Of a stretch of 64,000 nucleotides of DNA, positions 18,219 to 27,316 are shown piece after piece. A model generated the notes under the pieces. That model worked only from the letters and a program-made list of their open reading frames with translations. It was not told the origin of the DNA and ran no database searches. Numbering within the stretch: position 1 is the first letter of the stretch; each line of letters begins with the position of its first letter. A program made the position numbers and the translations under genes. Source of the stretch: Ch67 sp041395845 (lineage in GTDB: Bacteria; Pseudomonadota; Gammaproteobacteria; Pseudomonadales; Ketobacteraceae); the NCBI GenBank assembly GCA_041395845.1, contig JAWKZS010000009.1:1-64000 (forward strand), read 5' to 3'.

Positions 18219-18268
18219 TGCTATTTTCCTTTACATCTCTGACTGCCCACCAGGACAGCAAACATTAA

Positions 18269-19273
18269 TTAACGCTTTTTCAGTACGCGATCATCATCGC
18301 GCAAACTGCCAGGCGGCCAGTTCTCTAGACGCATACCCAAGGACAAGCCCTTGGATGCCAGTACGTCCTTGATCTCTGTGAGCGACTTCTTACCCAAATT
18401 TGGTGTCTTCAACAACTCGACTTCTGTACGCTGAACCAGATCACCGATGTAGTAGACGTTCTCCGCTTTCAAGCAGTTGGCTGACCGAACTGTAAGCTCC
18501 AAGTCATCCACGGGGCGCAGAAGAATCGGATCGATCTCGTCACGCTCCTCTACCTTCTGCGGCTCTGCCTCTTTCTCCAAGTCCACGAACACAGCCAGCT
18601 GCTGCTGCAGAATCGTTGCTGCACGCCGAATCGCGTCTTCAGCTGAAATAGTGCCATTTGTTTCCAAGTCGATCACGAGCTTGTCGAGGTCGGTCCGCTG
18701 CTCAACACGAGCATTTTCCACTACATAAGCCACACGACGAATCGGCGAGTAGGAAGCATCAAGTTGCAAGCGGCCAACACCACGGGTTTCCTCGTCGTGT
18801 GAACGAGCGTCAGCTGGCTGATAACCACGCCCCTTCTGAATACGCAGCTTCATGTTCAGCTTTGCACCGGCGCTCAGATTGGCAATCACCAGATCTCTGT
18901 TTACCACCTCGACATCATGATCCAGTTGAATATCACCGGCAGTCACAGGGCCAGGACCCTCTTTCGACAGTGAGAGCACAGCTTCGCTCTTCTCATTCAA
19001 CCGAACAGCAAGATTTTTGAGATTCAGCAGGATATCGATTACATCCTCCTGAACTCCTTCGATAGTGCTGTACTCATGCACGACACCATCAATTTCCACT
19101 TCTGTTACAGCAGCCCCCGGCATGCTAGACAGAAGAATGCGACGCAATGCGTTACCAAGGGTATGTCCAAAGCCACGCTCAAGCGGCTCCAGGGTTACTT
19201 TGGCTTGAAAATTACTTAGTTCTTGTACGCCAATGGTTCTGGGTGTCAAAAAATCGCTAAAAGAGCGTTGCAT
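18269..19273 (-). CDS. rpoA: RNA polymerase alpha subunit
   Basis: Assembly platform of RNA polymerase and contact for activators and UP elements. ATG at 19273 (MQRSFSDFLTPR) matches the family start and gives 334 residues; an in-frame upstream codon at 19285 is less likely. The N-terminal dimerisation domain includes LEPLERGFGHTLGNALRRILLSSMPG. The C-terminal domain (LTVRSANCLKAENVYYIGDLVQRTE...PNLGKKSLTEIKDVLASKGLSLG) is complete. Between rpsD and rplQ, as in the standard alpha operon. Confidence 0.97.
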   Translation of the reverse strand: MQRSFSDFLTPRTIGVQELSNFQAKVTLEPLERGFGHTLGNALRRILLSSMPGAAVTEVEIDGVVHEYSTIEGVQEDVIDILLNLKNLAVRLNEKSEAVLSLSKEGPGPVTAGDIQLDHDVEVVNRDLVIANLSAGAKLNMKLRIQKGRGYQPADARSHDEETRGVGRLQLDASYSPIRRVAYVVENARVEQRTDLDKLVIDLETNGTISAEDAIRRAATILQQQLAVFVDLEKEAEPQKVEERDEIDPILLRPVDDLELTVRSANCLKAENVYYIGDLVQRTEVELLKTPNLGKKSLTEIKDVLASKGLSLGMRLENWPPGSLRDDDRVLKKR

Positions 19274-19298
19274 AGGGTATAGCACCTCAACCTATTGC

Positions 19299-19919
19299 TT
19301 ACTTGGAATAAAGCTCGACGATTAGGTTTTCGTTCAGCTCAGACGGAAGATCTGTCCGCTCGGGTACTGCCTTGAAAACACCTTCTTTTTTCTTTGAATC
19401 TACTTCAACCCAAGATGCAAAGCCGCGCTGCTCGGCAAGCTCGAGGGCCGCGCCAACGCGCAACTGGTTCTTGGCCTTCTCGCGGACCGAAACCACGTCA
19501 CCAACTGCCACCTGATAGGACGGCACGTTCACGGTCTTGCCGTTTACCAGAATTGCCTTGTGGCTTACGAGTTGACGAGCTTCTGCACGCGTTGCACCAA
19601 ACCCCATGCGATAAACTACGTTATCAAGGCGGCTCTCGAGCAGCTGAAGCAAAATTTCACCGGTAGCACCCTTGCGACGGGCAGCTTCGGTATAGTAATT
19701 ACGGAACTGGCGCTCGAGGATGCCGTAGATACGGCGAACCTTTTGCTTTTCACGCAACTGGGTACCGTAATCGGACAAACGACCGCGACGCTCACCGTGC
19801 ATACCTGGCGCCTTCTCGGAGCGGCACTTATTTTCATAAGCTCTGACGCCACTCTTCAAGCCTAAATCAGTTCCCTCGCGACGGGACAGCTTGCACTTGG
19901 GGCCGATATATCTAGCCAT
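19299..19919 (-). CDS. rpsD: 30S ribosomal protein S4
   Basis: S4, primary 16S rRNA-binding protein, 206 residues. It has the start MARYIGPKCKLSRREGTDL and the S4 RNA-binding domain LDNVVYRMGFGATRAEARQLVSHKAILVNGKTVN. In E. coli it is also the translational repressor of the alpha operon. It lacks the four-Cys zinc motif of some other S4 types. Confidence 0.97.
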   Translation of the reverse strand: MARYIGPKCKLSRREGTDLGLKSGVRAYENKCRSEKAPGMHGERRGRLSDYGTQLREKQKVRRIYGILERQFRNYYTEAARRKGATGEILLQLLESRLDNVVYRMGFGATRAEARQLVSHKAILVNGKTVNVPSYQVAVGDVVSVREKAKNQLRVGAALELAEQRGFASWVEVDSKKKEGVFKAVPERTDLPSELNENLIVELYSK

Positions 19920-19933
19920 TAATATAACTCCCG

Positions 19934-20329
19934 TTAAACTCGACGTTTCTTAGGCGGACGACAGCCGTTATGAGGAATAGGCGTCACGTCGGTAATGCTG
20001 TTGATTTTGTAACCACACGCGTACAGCGCACGAACAGCGGACTCACGACCAGGACCAGGCCCCTTAACCATGACTTCCAGATTCTTCAGCCCGTGCTCCT
20101 GAGCAGCCTGACCTGCCTTTTCAGCAGCAACCTGAGCAGCAAACGGAGTGCTCTTGCGGGAACCACGGAAACCACAACCACCTGACGTAGCCCAAGACAG
20201 AGTGTTACCCTGGCGGTCAGTCAACGTGATGATGGTATTGTTAAAAGAAGCATGGATATGCGCTACGCCATCTACAACGGTCTTTTTGACCTTCTTACGC
20301 GTACGCGCTGTCGCTTTAGCCTTCGCCAT
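19934..20329 (-). CDS. rpsK: 30S ribosomal protein S11
   Basis: S11 of the small-subunit platform, 131 residues, with VAHIHASFNNTIITLTDRQGN and the C-terminal DVTPIPHNGCRPPKKRRV. It lies 14 bases before rpsD. Confidence 0.97.
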   Translation of the reverse strand: MAKAKATARTRKKVKKTVVDGVAHIHASFNNTIITLTDRQGNTLSWATSGGCGFRGSRKSTPFAAQVAAEKAGQAAQEHGLKNLEVMVKGPGPGRESAVRALYACGYKINSITDVTPIPHNGCRPPKKRRV

Positions 20330-20353
20330 TTCAATTATTCCTGAACGTTACGC

Positions 20354-20710
20354 TTATTTACGAACTTGTTTACGCGGACCTTTGCGAGTGCGCGCGTTAG
20401 TTTTGGTGCGCTGTCCGCGCACTGGTAAGCCGCGACGATGACGCAGCCCACGATAGCAGCCAAGATCCATCAACCGCTTGATATTCATAGAAATTTCACG
20501 CCGCAAATCGCCTTCTGTAGCGTAATTCGCCACTTCGTTCCGAATTGCGTCCAGCTGCTCATCAGACAACTGGTTGATCTTGGTGGTAGGATCAATACCA
20601 ACGGAAGAACAGATATTCTTCGCGGTTGTAGAACCGATACCGAAAATGTATGTCAACGAGATAACTGCATGTTTGTTATCCGGAATATTGACGCCAGCGA
20701 TACGGGCCAT
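20354..20710 (-). CDS. rpsM: 30S ribosomal protein S13
   Basis: S13 of the small-subunit head, 118 residues, starting MARIAGVNIPDNKHAVISLTYI and ending in the basic GLPVRGQRTKTNARTRKGPRK tail that contacts tRNA. It is the first gene of the alpha operon. The 117-base gap upstream contains a candidate promoter. Confidence 0.97.
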   Translation of the reverse strand: MARIAGVNIPDNKHAVISLTYIFGIGSTTAKNICSSVGIDPTTKINQLSDEQLDAIRNEVANYATEGDLRREISMNIKRLMDLGCYRGLRHRRGLPVRGQRTKTNARTRKGPRKQVRK

Positions 20711-20768
20711 TCAATTTACTCCATTTACTCGAGCTTCTAAATTAGGTTCTGCCGCGAAAGGGGCGCAA

Positions 20769-20797
20769 AGGATATACGCCAACCCAACAAAAATCAA
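20769..20797 (-). promoter_or_regulatory. Candidate internal promoter for the alpha operon
   Basis: Minus strand TTGATT (20797-20792), 17 bases, TATCCT (20774-20769), in the rpmJ-rpsM gap. The resulting leader of about 50 bases before rpsM is where E. coli has the S4-binding leader; I cannot confirm a pseudoknot by eye. Confidence 0.5.
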
Positions 20798-20827
20798 CAG
20801 GAAGCGACGCCAAGCCCCCGCCAGCAC

Positions 20828-20944
20828 TTAACCCTGACGTTGCTTGTGACGTGGCTCAACACTGCAAATGACCCGAACGGAGCCCTTGCGGCGCACGATT
20901 TTGCAGTTGCGGCAAACTTTCTTGACTGACGCTTGAACTTTCAT
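20828..20944 (-). CDS. rpmJ: 50S ribosomal protein L36
   Basis: A 38-residue L36: MKVQASVKKVCRNCKIVRRK, then GSVRVICSVEPRHKQRQG. Cys11, Cys14, Cys27 and His33 form the zinc ribbon, so this is the zinc-binding form. It lies between secY and rpsM, the normal end of the spc operon. Confidence 0.96.
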   Translation of the reverse strand: MKVQASVKKVCRNCKIVRRKGSVRVICSVEPRHKQRQG

Positions 20945-20978
20945 TTGTAGCTACTCCAACCTTAATTCAACAAAACCA

Positions 20979-22319
20979 CTAACGCGCTGCACCGGAGCTA
21001 CCATAGCCCTTAAGATTCGCTTTTTTCATAAGTGATTCGTACTGTTTGGACATCAAGTGCGCTTGAACCTGGGCCATGAAATCCATTACCACAACAACCA
21101 CTATCAGCAGCGATGTCCCACCCAAATAGAAGGGCACATTACCTACTGCCTGTAAGCCCTGGGGCAATAAACACACCAGCGTGATATAGATCGCTCCTAC
21201 CAGTGTCAAGCGACCGAGAACACCATCAATATACTTCGCTGTATGCTCACCGGGTCTGATGCCAGGAATCAATGCCCCAGACTTCTTAAGATTCTCCGCG
21301 ACATCTTTCGGGTTGAACATTATCGCCGTGTAGAAATAGCAGAAGAAAATGATCAGCAAACAGAACAACAACAGATACAAAGGCTGACCAGGACCCAGCG
21401 CCAGAGATACCTCCTGGAGCCAAGCAAAGCCGTCGGCCTCACCAAACCACTGCCCAATACTCGCTGGGAACAGTAGGATACTCGTCGCAAATATGGGCGG
21501 AATCACACCTGCCATATTAATCTTGAGTGGCAGGTGAGACTGCTGCGCTGCATATACACGGCGACCCTGCTGACGACGGGCGTAGTTGATGGTAATACGG
21601 CGCTGAGCTCGCTCCATCCACACCACAAAAAACACAACCGCCACTGCTACTACTATCAGAACCAACAGCAACGCAACATTCAGCTCTTGATTTTTGGCGG
21701 CCTCTAGGGTCTGGCCAATAGCGGACGGGAGACCAGCAACGATACCAGCAAAAATGATCATCGATATGCCGTTACCAATACCGCGCTCAGTGACCTGCTC
21801 CCCGAGCCACATCAGGAACATCGTTCCCGTAGTCAGCGTTACAACCGCCGGAAACAGCCAGGCGAACCCGACCGACAGGGTGACCCCCTGTGACTGCAAC
21901 GCCATCGCCATACCAAGCGACTGGAGAGTAGCCAATCCAAGGGTTCCGTAACGCGTGTACTGAGACAACTTCCGCCGTCCAGCCTCACCCTCTTTCCTTA
22001 ACTGCTCCAACTGTGGCGTCACAGCTTGCAAGAGCTGCATGATAATAGAAGCGGAGATGTAAGGCATAATACCCAATGCCAACACGCTCATACGCTCAAG
22101 TGCACCACCGGAGAACATATTGAACAAACTCAATATGGTATCCTGTTGCTGCTTGAAGAGCGTCTGCAGCTGGATTGGGTCAATACCAGGCACCGGAATA
22201 TGCGCGCCAATACGGTAAACGATAATGGCAATGAACAAAAACTTGATTCTTTGCCAAAGCTCGCCCATTCCGGCAGTGTTTACAGCGGGCATGCCTGTCT
22301 GCTGGGGCCTGGTTGCCAT
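20979..22319 (-). CDS. secY: Preprotein translocase subunit SecY
   Basis: Channel subunit of the Sec translocon, 446 residues with ten predicted membrane segments. Landmarks include the N-terminal ELWQRIKFLFIAIIVYRIGAHIPVPGID, the plug-region FSGGALERMSVLALGIMPYISASIIMQLL, and the cytoplasmic loop INYARRQQGRRVYAAQQSHLPLKINMAGVIPPIFA that binds SecA and ribosomes. It is the distal gene of the spc operon, six bases after rplO. SecE is encoded at 47591-47968. Confidence 0.97.
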   Translation of the reverse strand: MATRPQQTGMPAVNTAGMGELWQRIKFLFIAIIVYRIGAHIPVPGIDPIQLQTLFKQQQDTILSLFNMFSGGALERMSVLALGIMPYISASIIMQLLQAVTPQLEQLRKEGEAGRRKLSQYTRYGTLGLATLQSLGMAMALQSQGVTLSVGFAWLFPAVVTLTTGTMFLMWLGEQVTERGIGNGISMIIFAGIVAGLPSAIGQTLEAAKNQELNVALLLVLIVVAVAVVFFVVWMERAQRRITINYARRQQGRRVYAAQQSHLPLKINMAGVIPPIFATSILLFPASIGQWFGEADGFAWLQEVSLALGPGQPLYLLLFCLLIIFFCYFYTAIMFNPKDVAENLKKSGALIPGIRPGEHTAKYIDGVLGRLTLVGAIYITLVCLLPQGLQAVGNVPFYLGGTSLLIVVVVVMDFMAQVQAHLMSKQYESLMKKANLKGYGSSGAAR

Positions 22320-22325
22320 CCGACC

Positions 22326-22760
22326 TTATTCCTCTACCTTTCCGCCAGCCGCTTCAATTGCTGCGCGGGCGCCCTTGGTGACAGGAATGCCTTTAACGGT
22401 AACGGCTTTTGATATTGATCCAGACAATACGATCTTAGTGCTCTTCACATCCTTCTTAAGAATGCCGGCCGACTTCAGGGACAAAATGTCAACGATTTCC
22501 CCGTCAACCTTTGAAAGCTCGCTCAAACGCACTTCCTGGAATCCAAGCGACTTCATAGAGGTGAAGCCAAACTTTGGCAACCGGCGCTGAATGGGCATCT
22601 GGCCGCCCTCAAAGCCCGGCTTCACAGAGCCACCTTGACGAGCTGTTTGACCTTTACCGCCACGACCACCTGTCTTGCCAAGGCCACTACCGATACCGCG
22701 ACCGCGACGCTTACCAGCCGGCTTAGAGCCTGCTGCAGGACGTAATGAATTCAGTTGCAT
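22326..22760 (-). CDS. rplO: 50S ribosomal protein L15
   Basis: L15, 144 residues, with the N-terminal RRGRGIGSGLGKTGGRGGKGQTAR extension that threads into 23S rRNA and the GFEGGQMPIQRRLPKFGF block. Four bases after rpmD. Confidence 0.97.
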   Translation of the reverse strand: MQLNSLRPAAGSKPAGKRRGRGIGSGLGKTGGRGGKGQTARQGGSVKPGFEGGQMPIQRRLPKFGFTSMKSLGFQEVRLSELSKVDGEIVDILSLKSAGILKKDVKSTKIVLSGSISKAVTVKGIPVTKGARAAIEAAGGKVEE

Positions 22761-22764
22761 CTTA

Positions 22765-22950
22765 TCAGCCTTCCACTCGTACCATATAGTAAATGGTATT
22801 AATCATTCCACGCACAGAGGGGGTGTCTTCCACCTCAACAGTGTGGCCAATGCGCTTAAGACCCAAACCGCGCACGCAATCCCTGTGAGACTTCAGACGA
22901 CCGCTGCTGCTCTTCGTTTGAGTGACTTTGATGGTGCTTTTCGCTGTCAT
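22765..22950 (-). CDS. rpmD: 50S ribosomal protein L30
   Basis: L30, 61 residues from ATG 22950 (MTAKSTIKVTQTKSSSGRLKSH), ending NTIYYMVRVEG. An open extension to 23001 would run into rpsE and is rejected. Confidence 0.95.
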   Translation of the reverse strand: MTAKSTIKVTQTKSSSGRLKSHRDCVRGLGLKRIGHTVEVEDTPSVRGMINTIYYMVRVEG

Positions 22951-22954
22951 ACTC

Positions 22955-23455
22955 TCACCCCAAGATTTCTTCAACGGACTTGCCGCGCTTGGCAGCAACA
23001 TCTTCGGGAGACTTCATTGAAGCCAAACCTTTTACTGTTGCACGAACAACGTTCATCGGATTAGTAGATCCGTAGCACTTTGCCAAAACGTTCTGAACGC
23101 CAGCAACCTCCAGAACGGCGCGCATTGCACCGCCCGCAATAATACCAGTACCGTCAGAAGCCGGCTGCAGGTAGACACGAGATGCACCGTGATTCGCACT
23201 GATAGGATGCTGCAGAGTGGTACCATTGAGATCCACTTTCACCATGTTACGACGCGCAGCTTCGAGTGCCTTCTGGATGGCAACGGGCACTTCGCGCGCT
23301 TTGCCACTACCAAAACCAACTTTACCGTTTCCATCGCCGACCACTGTCAGAGCTGTAAAGGCAAAAATACGGCCACCCTTTACAACCTTGGCAACACGGT
23401 TCACCTGAACAAGCTTCTCCTGGAAGCCTTCGTTCTTTTCTTCAATCTTTGCCAT
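22955..23455 (-). CDS. rpsE: 30S ribosomal protein S5
   Basis: S5, 166 residues, with the double-stranded-RNA-binding N-domain (EKLVQVNRVAKVVKGGRIFAFTALTVVGDGNGKVGFG) and the C-domain GVQNVLAKCYGSTNPMNVVRATVKGL. The loop VNRVAKVVKGGR, where spectinomycin-resistance changes occur, looks wild type. Confidence 0.97.
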   Translation of the reverse strand: MAKIEEKNEGFQEKLVQVNRVAKVVKGGRIFAFTALTVVGDGNGKVGFGSGKAREVPVAIQKALEAARRNMVKVDLNGTTLQHPISANHGASRVYLQPASDGTGIIAGGAMRAVLEVAGVQNVLAKCYGSTNPMNVVRATVKGLASMKSPEDVAAKRGKSVEEILG

Positions 23456-23466
23456 CTTAGTACCCT

Positions 23467-23814
23467 TTAGAACTGAAGGCCGCCTTCACGAGCCGCATCT
23501 GCCAGCGCCTGGACCCGACCATGATACTTGAAGCCGGAACGATCGAAGGCAACCTTTGTTACACCCTTAGCCAAGGCACGCTCTGCCACCAGACGACCAA
23601 CAGCAGCTGCAGCTTCCTTATTACTGGTCGGACCCTGATAACCCTTCTCGTTTGTGGATGCAGACGCGATAACCTGGCCACCATCGCTCGAGATAACCTG
23701 CGCATAAATATGCTGCGAAGTGCGATTAACCGTTAGACGGGTATCGCCGCGCTCGCGAATCTGAAGTCTTGTCCGTTTTGCCCGGCGCAGCCGCGCTAAC
23801 TTTTTATCACTCAT
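23467..23814 (-). CDS. rplR: 50S ribosomal protein L18
   Basis: 5S rRNA-binding L18, 115 residues from ATG 23814 (MSDKKLARLRRAKRTRLQIRERG), ending DRSGFKYHGRVQALADAAREGGLQF. Four extra codons to 23826 are possible but not conserved. Confidence 0.96.
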   Translation of the reverse strand: MSDKKLARLRRAKRTRLQIRERGDTRLTVNRTSQHIYAQVISSDGGQVIASASTNEKGYQGPTSNKEAAAAVGRLVAERALAKGVTKVAFDRSGFKYHGRVQALADAAREGGLQF

Positions 23815-23834
23815 GGCTACAATCATCTCACCGG

Positions 23835-24368
23835 TTATTTTTTCTTCGCTTCTTTCCGAAGAACTGTTTCATCAGAGTACCGAACACCCTTGCCCTTGTA
23901 TGGCTCAGGAGGACGGAAGCTACGAACGTTTGCTGCTACCTGACCCAGCAATTGCTTGTCAGCGCTACGCAGCACGATCTCTGTCTGGCTGGGGGTTTCT
24001 GCGGTCACACCCTGCGGGAGCGCATACTCAACTGGATGTGAAAAACCCAGCGAAAGACTGAGCGTGCTTCCTTTTGCTTGCGCACGATATCCAACGCCCA
24101 CAAGTTCCAGCTTACGCTCGAAACCTTTGCTTACGCCAACCACCATGTTGTTCAGCAGTGCGCGGAAAGTACCTGCCATCGCCCAAGCCTGCTGGGAATC
24201 AACGGCCGGCTCGACTTTAGCTACACCAGCATCTACGCCAATCTTGACGAGTGCGTTAATCTCAACCTTCAGTTCGCCTTTAGAACCCTTGACCACCAGA
24301 ACTTTACCATCCTGCTTGATATCAACCCCAGCAGGAACGGCGATAGGACTTTTAGCTACACGTGACAT
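23835..24368 (-). CDS. rplF: 50S ribosomal protein L6
   Basis: L6, 177 residues from ATG 24368 (MSRVAKSPIAVPAGVDIKQ), with two homologous domains and the C-terminal RSFRPPEPYKGKGVRYSDETVLRKEAKKK. The longer open frame to 24434 overlaps rpsH and is rejected. Confidence 0.97.
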   Translation of the reverse strand: MSRVAKSPIAVPAGVDIKQDGKVLVVKGSKGELKVEINALVKIGVDAGVAKVEPAVDSQQAWAMAGTFRALLNNMVVGVSKGFERKLELVGVGYRAQAKGSTLSLSLGFSHPVEYALPQGVTAETPSQTEIVLRSADKQLLGQVAANVRSFRPPEPYKGKGVRYSDETVLRKEAKKK

Positions 24369-24381
24369 TTCAGTCCACCTA

Positions 24382-24774
24382 TCAGGATACGTAACACAAT
24401 ACTTCGCCGCCAACACCTGCGGCCCTGGCTGCACGATCAGTCATCACGCCCTTATTGGTCGAAATGATTGCAACGCCCAAACCACCCATAACTTTTGGCA
24501 GTTCATCGCCTGGCTTATAAATACGCAAGCCCGGACGGCTCACGCGCTTGATGCTTTCAATAACAGGCTTGCCTTCAAAATACTTCAGGCTAACTGTCAG
24601 CGTAGGCTTGACGCCGCCATCAACTTCAAAACCGGCTATATAGCCTTCGTCTTGCAGCACTTTCGCGATTGCCTGCTTCATTTTCGAAGATGGCATGGCG
24701 ACTGTTGCTTTCTTGGCCATCTGACCGTTACGAATGCGGGTCATCATATCCGCTAGTGGATCTTGCATGCTCAT
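24382..24774 (-). CDS. rpsH: 30S ribosomal protein S8
   Basis: S8, 130 residues, starting MSMQDPLADMMTRIRNGQ and ending IISTNKGVMTDRAARAAGVGGEVLCYVS. In E. coli S8 represses the spc operon by binding near rplE. Confidence 0.97.
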   Translation of the reverse strand: MSMQDPLADMMTRIRNGQMAKKATVAMPSSKMKQAIAKVLQDEGYIAGFEVDGGVKPTLTVSLKYFEGKPVIESIKRVSRPGLRIYKPGDELPKVMGGLGVAIISTNKGVMTDRAARAAGVGGEVLCYVS

Positions 24775-24798
24775 TTGTCTGGAACTCCGTAATCGTTC

Positions 24799-25104
24799 TT
24801 ACCAGCTTGACTTGACCAAACCTGGTACATCACCGCGCATAGCCGCTTCGCGAAGCTTGTTTCTTCCCAAACCGAACTTCCGGTAGAAACCATGAGGCCT
24901 GCCAGTCAAGCCGCAGCGGTTACGAAGCCGAATCGGAGACGCGTTACGCGGCAGCTTTTGCAGTTGCACCTGCGCTTCCCAACGTTCTTCCTCAGAAGCA
25001 TTAACGTTGGCAATTACCGCCTTCAGCTCTGCACGCTTTTTGGAGTACTTCGCCACAGTCAGCTGACGCTTCTTCTCGCGCTCTTTCATTGACGTCTTTG
25101 CCAT
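24799..25104 (-). CDS. rpsN: 30S ribosomal protein S14 (long, zinc-free form)
   Basis: S14 of 101 residues, starting MAKTSMKEREKKRQ and ending REAAMRGDVPGLVKSSW. The CxxC pairs of the short zinc-binding form are absent; only the RNRCGLTGRPHG core remains. Confidence 0.97.
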   Translation of the reverse strand: MAKTSMKEREKKRQLTVAKYSKKRAELKAVIANVNASEEERWEAQVQLQKLPRNASPIRLRNRCGLTGRPHGFYRKFGLGRNKLREAAMRGDVPGLVKSSW

Positions 25105-25115
25105 GCTTTATCTAC

Positions 25116-25655
25116 CTATTTCTTGAGCGGGAATTGAAAGGCCTCAAGCAATGCGCGGCCTTCTTCATCGGTTTTCGCAGTCGTGGTGATAGTAATATCC
25201 ATACCACGCAGCTTGTCGATCTTGTCGTACTCAATCTCAGGGAACACGATCTGCTCCTTGAGACCCATGCTGTAATTGCCACGACCGTCGAAAGACTTTG
25301 GGTTCAGACCACGAAAGTCACGGATGCGCGGAATCGCCATGGATACCAAACGCTCCATAAACTCATACATGCGGTCGCCACGCAAGGTGACTTTCGCACC
25401 AATCGGCCAACCCTGGCGGATTTTGAAACCCGCAACAGACTTACGTGCGTTGGTCACAAGGGGCTTTTGACCGGTGATCTGGGTAAGATCCGCGACAGCG
25501 CCTTCAATCGCCTTGCGGTCTTGAGAAGCTTCACCAACACCCATGTTCACAGTGATCTTGGTGATGCGAGGCACCTCCATCACACTCTTGTACCCAAATT
25601 GCTCTTGCAACTTGGCAACGATCTCAGCCTTGTATAAATCTTTCAGTCTGCTCAT
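25116..25655 (-). CDS. rplE: 50S ribosomal protein L5
   Basis: 5S rRNA-binding L5, 179 residues from ATG 25655 (MSRLKDLYKAEIVAKLQEQFGYKSVMEVPRI). The open frame continues upstream into rplX sequence to 25853, which is a frame extension rather than protein. Confidence 0.97.
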   Translation of the reverse strand: MSRLKDLYKAEIVAKLQEQFGYKSVMEVPRITKITVNMGVGEASQDRKAIEGAVADLTQITGQKPLVTNARKSVAGFKIRQGWPIGAKVTLRGDRMYEFMERLVSMAIPRIRDFRGLNPKSFDGRGNYSMGLKEQIVFPEIEYDKIDKLRGMDITITTTAKTDEEGRALLEAFQFPLKK

Positions 25656-25680
25656 TGCTTCAATCCAGCTAAACCAAGGC

Positions 25681-26001
25681 TCACGCCTTATCTTCGATAA
25701 CTTCGTTTGTCGACTTAAAACAACGAACCTTCTTGCCGTCTTCCAGAATTCTGAAGCCAACACGATCAGCTTTCTGGGTCTGCGGGTTGAAAATTGCCAC
25801 ATTTGAAGCGTCGATAGGCGCTTCTTTGTCGACGATACCACCCTGGGTTCCACGCTGCGGGTTCGGCTTTTGGTGCTTCTTAACGACGTTTACGCCCGAA
25901 ACCAGCAACTTTCCTTCCAGGACCTTTATAACCTTGCCACGCTTGCCTTTGTCTCGACCGGCAATAACGATGACGTCGTCATTTCGTTTGATCTTCAGCA
26001 T
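25681..26001 (-). CDS. rplX: 50S ribosomal protein L24
   Basis: Assembly initiator L24, 106 residues, with the KOW motif DDVIVIAGRDKGKRGKVIKVL near the N-terminus. Confidence 0.97.
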   Translation of the reverse strand: MLKIKRNDDVIVIAGRDKGKRGKVIKVLEGKLLVSGVNVVKKHQKPNPQRGTQGGIVDKEAPIDASNVAIFNPQTQKADRVGFRILEDGKKVRCFKSTNEVIEDKA

Positions 26002-26019
26002 CGGTTCTGACCTCAGGTC

Positions 26020-26388
26020 TCAAAGCACTTCAGGTGCCAGGGAAATGATCTTCATAAACTGGTCACCACGAAGTTCGCGGGTCACAGGGCCGAAGATACG
26101 CGTTCCAATAGGTTGACGCTGGTTGTTCAGGAGAACAGCAGCATTCTCATCAAAACGAATCAATGATCCGTCTTGGCGACGAACACCCTGACGGGTACGC
26201 ACCACAACAGCATTCATGACATCGCCTTTCTTAACTTTGCCACGTGGAATTGCTTCCTTGATGGACACTTTAATCACGTCGCCAATGCGTGCGTAGCGGC
26301 GGTGAGAGCCGCCCAGAACCTTAATACACTGCACACGGCGAGCGCCGCTATTATCAGCGACTTCAAGAATTGTTTGGGTCTGAATCAT
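26020..26388 (-). CDS. rplN: 50S ribosomal protein L14
   Basis: L14, 122 residues, starting MIQTQTILEVADNSGARRVQCIKVLGG; first gene of the spc operon. The 37-base gap to rpsQ has no clear promoter. Confidence 0.97.
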   Translation of the reverse strand: MIQTQTILEVADNSGARRVQCIKVLGGSHRRYARIGDVIKVSIKEAIPRGKVKKGDVMNAVVVRTRQGVRRQDGSLIRFDENAAVLLNNQRQPIGTRIFGPVTRELRGDQFMKIISLAPEVL

Positions 26389-26425
26389 TTTTCAGTCTCC
26401 ACCTAAAAATCACAAGAGCACTGCC

Positions 26426-26695
26426 TTAAATGGCAGCTCTCTCCTCGATGCTCACCAAGCGCCAACTTTTGGTTTTAGACATCGGACGACACTCTTCAAT
26501 TACGATAGTGTCACCCATGTTGCACTCGTTGTTTTCGTCGTGAACGTGATACTTCGTTGAACGACGCACGAACTTGCCGTAAACGGGGTGCTTAACTTTA
26601 CGTTCCACGAGCACGGTTACAGTTTTGTTAGGCTTGTTGCTAACAACCTTACCGGTCAAAGTACGTTTCTTTTTGGCAGCAACTTGCTCAGTCAT
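26426..26695 (-). CDS. rpsQ: 30S ribosomal protein S17
   Basis: S17, 89 residues, OB fold with RTLTGKVVSNKPNKTVTVLVERKVKHPVYGKFV. Last gene of the S10 operon, two bases after rpmC. Confidence 0.97.
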   Translation of the reverse strand: MTEQVAAKKKRTLTGKVVSNKPNKTVTVLVERKVKHPVYGKFVRRSTKYHVHDENNECNMGDTIVIEECRPMSKTKSWRLVSIEERAAI

Positions 26696-26697
26696 AC

Positions 26698-26892
26698 TTA
26701 GTTACCCTGCTTCTTTTCAGCGATGACAGTTTTGACGCGAGCAATACTACGACGCGTTTTTTTGATCACGTGAGTCTGACCGAGCTGACCAGTAGCCAAC
26801 TTCATGCGGTATTCAAACTGTTCACGCAACAAATCCAGCACCAGCTTATTCAGCTCGTCTACGGATTTCTGTTTGAGTTCGCTCACCTTCAT
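26698..26892 (-). CDS. rpmC: 50S ribosomal protein L29
   Basis: L29 near the peptide exit tunnel, 64 residues, two-helix protein with KQKSVDELNKLVLDLLREQFEYRMK. The ATG at 26892 shares one base with the rplP stop (TGATG), indicating translational coupling. Confidence 0.96.
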   Translation of the reverse strand: MKVSELKQKSVDELNKLVLDLLREQFEYRMKLATGQLGQTHVIKKTRRSIARVKTVIAEKKQGN

Positions 26893-27305
26893 CACATCAC
26901 CGTCCGCTTAACAACTGTTGTACGAATGGGCAGTTTTGCAGCTGCCAGCTGAAAAGCCTCGTTGGCGACATCGTCAGATACGCCTTCCATTTCGTACAGT
27001 ACCTTACCGGGTTTGATTTCCGCTACCCAGTATTCTACGTTACCTTTACCACTCCCCATACGTACTTCCAGGGGCTTTTCAGTAATAGGCTTATCCGGGA
27101 AAACCCGAATCCAGATTTTGCCGCCACGCTTCACATGGCGAGTCATCGCACGACGGGCCGCTTCGATCTGGCGAGCAGTCAAGCGACCACGAGAGGTAGC
27201 TTTCAATCCGATTGTGCCGAACGAAATCTTGTTCCCGCTCTGAGCCAAACCTCTGTTGCGGCCTTTATGCTGTTTTCTGAACTTGGTGCGTTTAGGCTGT
27301 AACAT
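26892..27305 (-). CDS. rplP: 50S ribosomal protein L16
   Basis: L16, 137 residues, starting MLQPKRTKFRKQHKGRNRGLAQSGNKISFG, with GRLTARQIEAARRAMTRHVKRGGK. It organises the peptidyl-transferase region. Confidence 0.97.
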   Translation of the reverse strand: MLQPKRTKFRKQHKGRNRGLAQSGNKISFGTIGLKATSRGRLTARQIEAARRAMTRHVKRGGKIWIRVFPDKPITEKPLEVRMGSGKGNVEYWVAEIKPGKVLYEMEGVSDDVANEAFQLAAAKLPIRTTVVKRTVM

Positions 27306-27316
27306 CTTCTTAACCC